From Candidatus Cloacimonadota bacterium (GTDB lineage Bacteria > Cloacimonadota > Cloacimonadia > Cloacimonadales > TCS61), in assembly GCA_018654125.1 (NCBI GenBank), contig JABIME010000087.1:1-18450 (forward strand): DNA of 18,450 bases, read 5' to 3'. Positions 14,987-18,450 of the stretch are shown one piece after another. Position 1 is the stretch's first letter. Every line of letters starts with the position of its first letter. The position numbers and the translations under genes are program-made. The notes beneath the pieces were generated by a model. It worked only from the letters and a program-made list of their open reading frames with translations. It had not been told where the DNA came from and did no database searches.

Positions 14987-15586
14987 ATGAAAACTGAAAT
15001 AATTATCAATAAAGAAAAAAAACAAGTTATTAAAATATGCGATTCACCAAAAATGTTTAAGAAAGAAATGTATATTTATAAAAAGAGACTCCCTTTTACA
15101 CCTAAACTTATTGATAATGACGGTAAAAATACATTGATGCTGGAGTATATTGAGGGTACTCCTGTAATGGATCTTGCACAACCCAATTTCGCAAAGATCA
15201 CTGAATTGTTTATTAACCTGCATTCACTTGAATCTAAAAATGGTAAGTGTATCTGCCATTACGATAACAATCCTAAAAATTATCTTTTTGCAGAAGGGAA
15301 ATACTATATGCTTGATTTTAGTGAGTGGGTATACGATTATCCGGAAACTGATCTAATACATTTCCTTTTATTTTGGGCATCAGCTTATAACTCTGTAAAG
15401 TTCAAACATGTTTTTGAACAAGTTATCAGCACTTATAAAGCAAAAAGAATGATAAATCCATTGGAGTGGGAATTGATAATTCCCGAGATAATATTAAGAT
15501 TTGATTCTCGTAGAATAGAATTCGGCAAAAAACAAACTCATCCTGATATTACAAAAAACAGAGAGATCCTTAGAAATATAATCTAA
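14987..15586 (+). CDS. Small kinase-fold protein (APH/RIO-like)
   Basis: 199 residues with a compact protein-kinase/aminoglycoside-phosphotransferase-like core. LMLEYIEGTPVMDL (50-63) fits the hinge region, HYDNNPKNYL (91-100) is the catalytic loop with Asp93 and Asn98, and MLDFSEW (108-114) supplies the metal-binding Asp110 in a DFS in place of DFG. VIKICDS plus KKEMYIYKK near the N-terminus would supply the Lys/Glu pair of a small N-lobe. The substrate is unknown: small molecule, lipopolysaccharide core sugar and protein are all possible. ATG 14987 is preferred to the TTG at 14981 that overlaps the mobB stop. Tight linkage to mobB may reflect transcription only. Its stop overlaps the convergent lipoprotein gene by 4 bases, so no terminator separates them. 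Confidence 0.75.
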   Translation: MKTEIIINKEKKQVIKICDSPKMFKKEMYIYKKRLPFTPKLIDNDGKNTLMLEYIEGTPVMDLAQPNFAKITELFINLHSLESKNGKCICHYDNNPKNYLFAEGKYYMLDFSEWVYDYPETDLIHFLLFWASAYNSVKFKHVFEQVISTYKAKRMINPLEWELIIPEIILRFDSRRIEFGKKQTHPDITKNREILRNII

Positions 15587-16149
15587 TTACCTTCAAAAAC
15601 GTATGTTGTCGTTTCTCCAATATTTAATTCAATTGCATCTTCAAAATACTCATGTTGTTCAAAACCAATATTATATGCTATTTTGATATAGTCATAATCT
15701 GCTGACACAGATATTGTTGGACTTAACTCCTCAGAAAAAACACCAAAAGGAAATCCAAGAGCATATTCCCAATCGCCATCTTCTTTTTTAAGCTGTACAT
15801 CAGTTATCGGGTATATTGAAGGATTGCTTATTTGAATACCTGCCCGATCTAATTCTACATGATACGATCTATCTTTTCCAGGTTTCATCTTCATATGAAA
15901 ATCTTTATGCTCAAGATAAATTTGACCATAAATAATAATAGGAACTTCTTTTGTTTCTCCAAATAAAATAAAGGAATTAAGATAACATGTTTCTACTGCA
16001 GGAGGATCGGTCGGAAAAACCTGATGGATTGTGCTTCCAAGAATAATTTGAATTGATTGTCCGGTATCATTATAAATAGTAAGATCCGATTGCCTTGCAC
16101 ATGCTCCTAAACCAATTATTACTACTAGCAGAATTAATATTTTTCTCAA
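15583..16149 (-). CDS. Lipoprotein of unknown function
   Basis: 188 residues from the TTG at 16149, which lies 7 bases after a consensus AGGAGG (16157-16162). An earlier in-frame TTG at 16173 would place that ribosome site inside the gene and add charged residues before the signal. The signal sequence ends in the lipobox LGAC with Cys17. The mature part is beta-rich (SDLTIYNDTGQSIQIILG, KEVPIIIYGQIYLEH, ELNIGETTTYVFEG) with few charged clusters, like a small immunoglobulin- or lipocalin-like domain, but no family is recognised. The gene is convergent with the kinase-fold gene; the two stops overlap by 4 bases. It is transcribed divergently from the RRM genes. Confidence 0.75.
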   Translation of the reverse strand: MRKILILLVVIIGLGACARQSDLTIYNDTGQSIQIILGSTIHQVFPTDPPAVETCYLNSFILFGETKEVPIIIYGQIYLEHKDFHMKMKPGKDRSYHVELDRAGIQISNPSIYPITDVQLKKEDGDWEYALGFPFGVFSEELSPTISVSADYDYIKIAYNIGFEQHEYFEDAIELNIGETTTYVFEGN

Positions 16150-16173
16150 AATTTTCCTCCTTATACGATACAA

Positions 16174-16184
16174 TCTCTAAGAGA
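16174..16184. repeat. Short palindrome in divergent promoter region
   Basis: TCTCT-A-AGAGA is a perfect 11-base dyad located 25 bases upstream of the lipoprotein start, between the lipoprotein and the RRM genes. It is a possible operator; it could also be chance. Confidence 0.25.
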
Positions 16185-16220
16185 GCTAGTATTGCAAATA
16201 TGTAAAGAAAAAAGTTATTC

Positions 16221-16226
16221 TTGACA
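16221..16226 (+). promoter_or_regulatory. Possible -35 box (TTGACA) for RRM genes
   Basis: A consensus TTGACA lies within TTATTCTTGACAT (16215-16227), identical to the 13-mer at 1613-1625 ahead of the ECF locus. A clear -10 is missing (AAATTC at 16244-16249 is the position 17 bases on). It is suitably placed about 64 bases upstream of the first RRM start. Confidence 0.35.
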
Positions 16227-16289
16227 TAAGTTTTAAACCTCCAAAATTCAAACAGTGAAAAGTTTATTAAGATGATTGGAGAAATGATG

Positions 16290-16601
16290 ATGAAAATATT
16301 CGTTGGTAATATGACCCGTGATGTAGGGAAAGAAACCTTGATGTCATTATTTTCAGATTATGGATATGTTAAATCTGTTAATATCCTCATCGATAGAATT
16401 AATGGAGAATGGAAAGCTTTTGCGTTTGTAGATATGCCAAATGAGAGTGAAGCATGGGATGCAATTTCAGCACTTGATAATAAGGAACATTTTGGGCTTG
16501 TGCTTAGCGTACATCAAGCGCGTTTTAGAAATAATGATAGAAGAACTACAAACAGATACGGAGGAAGACGTCAATCGGATCTTCCTGAAGTAAAAAATTA
16601 A
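16290..16601 (+). CDS. Single-RRM RNA-binding protein (first of pair)
   Basis: A 103-residue protein made of one RNA-recognition motif with a basic tail. RNP2 is IFVGNM at the N-terminus (residues 3-8) and RNP1 is KAFAFVDM in the middle, giving the aromatic pair that stacks on RNA bases. The tail (HQARFRNNDRRTTNRYGGRRQSD) is Arg/Gly-rich and likely flexible. Length and layout match the small RNP-1-like RNA-binding proteins of cyanobacteria and FCB bacteria, often linked to cold or stress response. Four in-frame ATGs are available; GGAGA at 16278-16282 favours 16287 or 16290, and the preceding ATG 16272 has no ribosome site. The next gene is a shorter paralogue 23 bases downstream. Confidence 0.88.
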   Translation: MKIFVGNMTRDVGKETLMSLFSDYGYVKSVNILIDRINGEWKAFAFVDMPNESEAWDAISALDNKEHFGLVLSVHQARFRNNDRRTTNRYGGRRQSDLPEVKN

Positions 16602-16624
16602 TAAATATATAATTAAGAGGTAAA

Positions 16625-16939
16625 ATGCAGATTTTTATTGGAAATATTTGTAAAAGTATAGATTCACATCAACTAAGAGAAAGATTGGAAAAATTTGGAG
16701 AGGTTGAATCATTAAAGATTGAGGATGAAATGGCTTATGCTGTGATGCCTCATGAAAAAGAAGCAGAAGTAGCAATTTTGCAGCTCGATAAATCTGATCT
16801 TGAGGGTTTTAGGTTAAGTGTTCATACAGCAAGATATGGTTCTACTGACAGAAGAAAAAGTGGTAGAATTGGCGGAAGACGATCGAAGGATCACAAAAAC
16901 TATACTAGGATGTTCTCACGGAAAGAACTACTCATATAA
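16625..16939 (+). CDS. Single-RRM RNA-binding protein (second, diverged copy)
   Basis: 104 residues. RNP2 IFIGNI at residues 3-8 is intact, but the RNP1 equivalent is reduced to MAYAVM, lacking the usual basic first residue, and the preceding loop is shorter than in the first copy. The tail HTARYGSTDRRKSGRIGGRRSKD is clearly homologous to that of the upstream gene (H-x-AR-(F/Y)-x4-DRR...GGRR), so the two arose by tandem duplication. RNA binding may therefore differ in affinity or specificity. AAGAGGTAAA gives a strong ribosome site. A bidirectional terminator follows 10 bases after the stop. Confidence 0.85.
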   Translation: MQIFIGNICKSIDSHQLRERLEKFGEVESLKIEDEMAYAVMPHEKEAEVAILQLDKSDLEGFRLSVHTARYGSTDRRKSGRIGGRRSKDHKNYTRMFSRKELLI

Positions 16940-16949
16940 TTTTATAATC

Positions 16950-16980
16950 AAAAAAAGGCACCAAATGGTGCCTTTTTTTT
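16950..16980. terminator. Bidirectional rho-independent terminator
   Basis: A7-GGCACC-AAAT-GGTGCC-T8: a 6-base GC-rich stem (16957-16962 with 16967-16972), extended by pairing of the flanking A and T tracts, with a tetraloop. T-runs exist on both strands, so it can end both the RRM transcript and the convergent iorAB transcript (iorB stops at 16993). Confidence 0.93.
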
Positions 16981-16992
16981 ATTCAAATTAAT

Positions 16993-17565
16993 TTATTTTG
17001 CTATTTCTCTACCTGCATTCATAGCATTTAAGTTTGCCTCTACTATCTTATCACCTTTTCTTCCAAATATTGCTCTAATACCAGCTTCTAATTTTTCATA
17101 GGGCATATCCAGAAACTTTGATGCTGCACCTAGAACTACCATATTCATAGAACGAGGTGAACCAATATCTTTCGCAGTTTTATCTGCATCTAATGCAATA
17201 TGATGTTTAAATGCTTTTATTGTTTGCATTAATTCATCATAATTTGGATAGTTTGGAATATTTACAAATGCGTTAGTATTTGTAATAAGCCATCCATTCT
17301 TAGATAGATATGGCAAATATCGCAAAGCTTCCATTGGTTCAACGCTAATAATAAGATCTGCTCCCCCATTAGGAATAAGATCCGAATGGATAGGTTTATC
17401 TGAGATTCTAAGGTGAGATTGCACATCTCCTCCTCGTTGACTCATTCCGTGAACTTCTGCTTGCTTTAAATGGAGATTACTTTCGATAGCTGCAGTACCA
17501 ATAATCGCAGCAATAGATAAGATCCCCTGACCGCCAACACCTGCTAGAATTATATCTTTTTTCAT
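16993..17565 (-). CDS. iorB: Indolepyruvate:ferredoxin oxidoreductase, beta subunit
   Basis: 190 residues, the usual IorB length. GVGGQG (residues 9-14) and the following HGMSQRGGDVQSHLRI (39-54) are the characteristic motifs of the gamma-type domain of 2-oxoacid:ferredoxin oxidoreductases. With IorA it oxidatively decarboxylates arylpyruvates (from Trp, Phe, Tyr transamination) to aryl-acyl-CoA, reducing ferredoxin; the reverse reaction can make aromatic amino acids from aryl acids in anaerobes. ATG 17565 is preceded by AGGAGCTT, and the gene starts 13 bases after the iorA stop, so the two form an operon ending at the terminator at 16950-16980. Confidence 0.93.
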   Translation of the reverse strand: MKKDIILAGVGGQGILSIAAIIGTAAIESNLHLKQAEVHGMSQRGGDVQSHLRISDKPIHSDLIPNGGADLIISVEPMEALRYLPYLSKNGWLITNTNAFVNIPNYPNYDELMQTIKAFKHHIALDADKTAKDIGSPRSMNMVVLGAASKFLDMPYEKLEAGIRAIFGRKGDKIVEANLNAMNAGREIAK

Positions 17566-17578
17566 TATAAGCTCCTAT

Positions 17579-18450
17579 TTATTTTTTCTTTTTCGCAAAT
17601 ACATGAATACAAGGTCTTCGTGGAATAACAACTGAAACGCCATTGTATGCAATTTCTTCTTTGAATACTTTCACATTACTTTCATGATATGCTGAGAGTG
17701 GATTGATAACTTTAATGTGTTCTTTCTCAACACCCAAACCTTCACAGATCTGCTCAATTCTTCCATTTACTTGAGAATCCTGCATACCTGTCATTGCGGT
17801 TATATCGTTATCTAAAATAACAATAACAACATTTGCTTTCTGTGTTACCGCATCTAAAAGTCCCGTAATACCTGAATGACCAAAAGTAGAATCGCCAATT
17901 GTAGCTACAGCCGGAAAGAATCCAGCATCAGCAGCACCGATTGCCATTGTAATAGAAGCACCCATGTCAACACAAGTATCAATTGCATTATGTGGAGATA
18001 AATAACCTAAAGTATAACATCCAATATCAGAGAAGACATGACCTTTTCCATATTCTTCAAGCGCTTCGGTTAATGCTTTATAAGAATCGGTGTGAGGACA
18101 TCCAACGCAAAGCGCAGGAGGTCTTCCAGCTACAACTTCAGGTATATCTTTACTTTCAAGTTCAGGAAGCCCAAGAGCTTTTCTAACTTTTTTAGGATTC
18201 AATTCTCCATCTCTATCTAAAGTTCCATCTAAACGCCCATGAATTTTGGGATTTCCCAAAAATCCTTTTAGCATCTCTTCAACCAACGGCATCCCCTCTT
18301 CTAAAATAAGAATTTCATCACATTCATCAAAGATCTTATTTATTTGCTTTCTTGGAAGCGGATATTGGCCGATCTTTAAAATTGGATAATTACATTCATC
18401 ATAATTTTCTAATAAATAGTTATAAGCTAATCCACAAGCAATTATACCCA
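17579..18450 (-). CDS. iorA: Indolepyruvate:ferredoxin oxidoreductase, alpha subunit (5' part outside window)
   Basis: The frame is open from the window edge, giving 289 visible C-terminal residues (a full IorA is about 600); the N-terminal pyruvate-binding-like half lies beyond base 18450. Visible marks: LPRKQI and EEGMPLVEEML linker, RPPALCVGCPHTDSYKAL, and the thiamine-diphosphate motif ATIGDSTFGHSG...ILDNDITAMTGMQ (GDS to ND spacing as in the family). Normally IorA ends with a two-[4Fe-4S] ferredoxin domain. Here the protein stops at PRRPCIHVFAKKKK, with no CxxCxxC motif after it and no remnant in the 13-base gap to iorB. The catalytic TPP site is intact, so the enzyme probably uses a separate ferredoxin-like partner. 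Confidence 0.93.
   Translation of the reverse strand, partial: GIIACGLAYNYLLENYDECNYPILKIGQYPLPRKQINKIFDECDEILILEEGMPLVEEMLKGFLGNPKIHGRLDGTLDRDGELNPKKVRKALGLPELESKDIPEVVAGRPPALCVGCPHTDSYKALTEALEEYGKGHVFSDIGCYTLGYLSPHNAIDTCVDMGASITMAIGAADAGFFPAVATIGDSTFGHSGITGLLDAVTQKANVVIVILDNDITAMTGMQDSQVNGRIEQICEGLGVEKEHIKVINPLSAYHESNVKVFKEEIAYNGVSVVIPRRPCIHVFAKKKK

Noticed and set aside
14987..15586. Aminoglycoside-resistance phosphotransferase
   Set aside because: Only the general kinase core is visible; short length, context with mobB and lack of APH-specific motifs do not support a resistance call.
16150..16173. TTG 16173 as the lipoprotein start
   Set aside because: A consensus AGGAGG lies inside that extension, 7 bases before TTG 16149, which gives a clean lipoprotein signal.

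Overview
The window is a low-GC, densely packed bacterial chromosome segment with very short gaps, many 1-16 base gene overlaps and several TTG starts. Gram-negative traits are a TonB-dependent outer-membrane receptor, several lipoproteins, and an exported protein with the WNVYRG-type module seen in FCB-group (Cloacimonadota/Bacteroidota-like) secreted proteins. Together with a DUF6754-type membrane operon, an iron-sulfur MobB and iorAB, this suggests an anaerobic FCB-group lineage such as Cloacimonadota. That placement is inference from gene style; no rRNA or ribosomal protein is present.

Layout. (1) 1-1228, minus strand: two exported surface proteins in one operon, one with tail-fibre-like 9-residue repeats and a C-terminal coiled coil, the other cut by the window edge. 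(2) 1229-1809: a 581-base gene-free block with inverted repeats and what looks like a decayed dispersed repeat; it is also the leader of the next operon. (3) 1810-9003, plus strand: a dedicated ECF-type (energy-coupling factor) uptake locus with S component, two ATPases, T component and a BtuB-like TonB receptor. It also encodes four exported proteins that seem to carry repeated copies of a sulfite-oxidase/molybdopterin-binding-like fold. The substrate is not evident. (4) 9068-12354: four genes joined by 1-base overlaps or a 10-base gap, namely an FN3-DUF6754 protein, two polytopic membrane proteins and a second membrane-anchored alpha/beta protein. This looks like an uncharacterised membrane complex. 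(5) 12379-15586: a periplasmic-TPR GGDEF diguanylate cyclase, a MobB-like GTPase with an added four-cysteine cluster domain, and a small kinase-fold protein, all continuing the same transcription direction. (6) 15583-16149, minus: a lipoprotein. (7) 16290-16939, plus: two tandem RRM RNA-binding proteins ending at a strong bidirectional terminator. (8) 16993-18450, minus: iorB and the C-terminal part of iorA (indolepyruvate:ferredoxin oxidoreductase). This IorA ends without the usual C-terminal ferredoxin domain.

The two regions most likely to hold undescribed biology are the ECF/TonB locus with its set of SUOX-like exported proteins and the DUF6754 four-gene membrane operon. No tRNA, rRNA, CRISPR array, insertion sequence or recognised riboswitch was seen.
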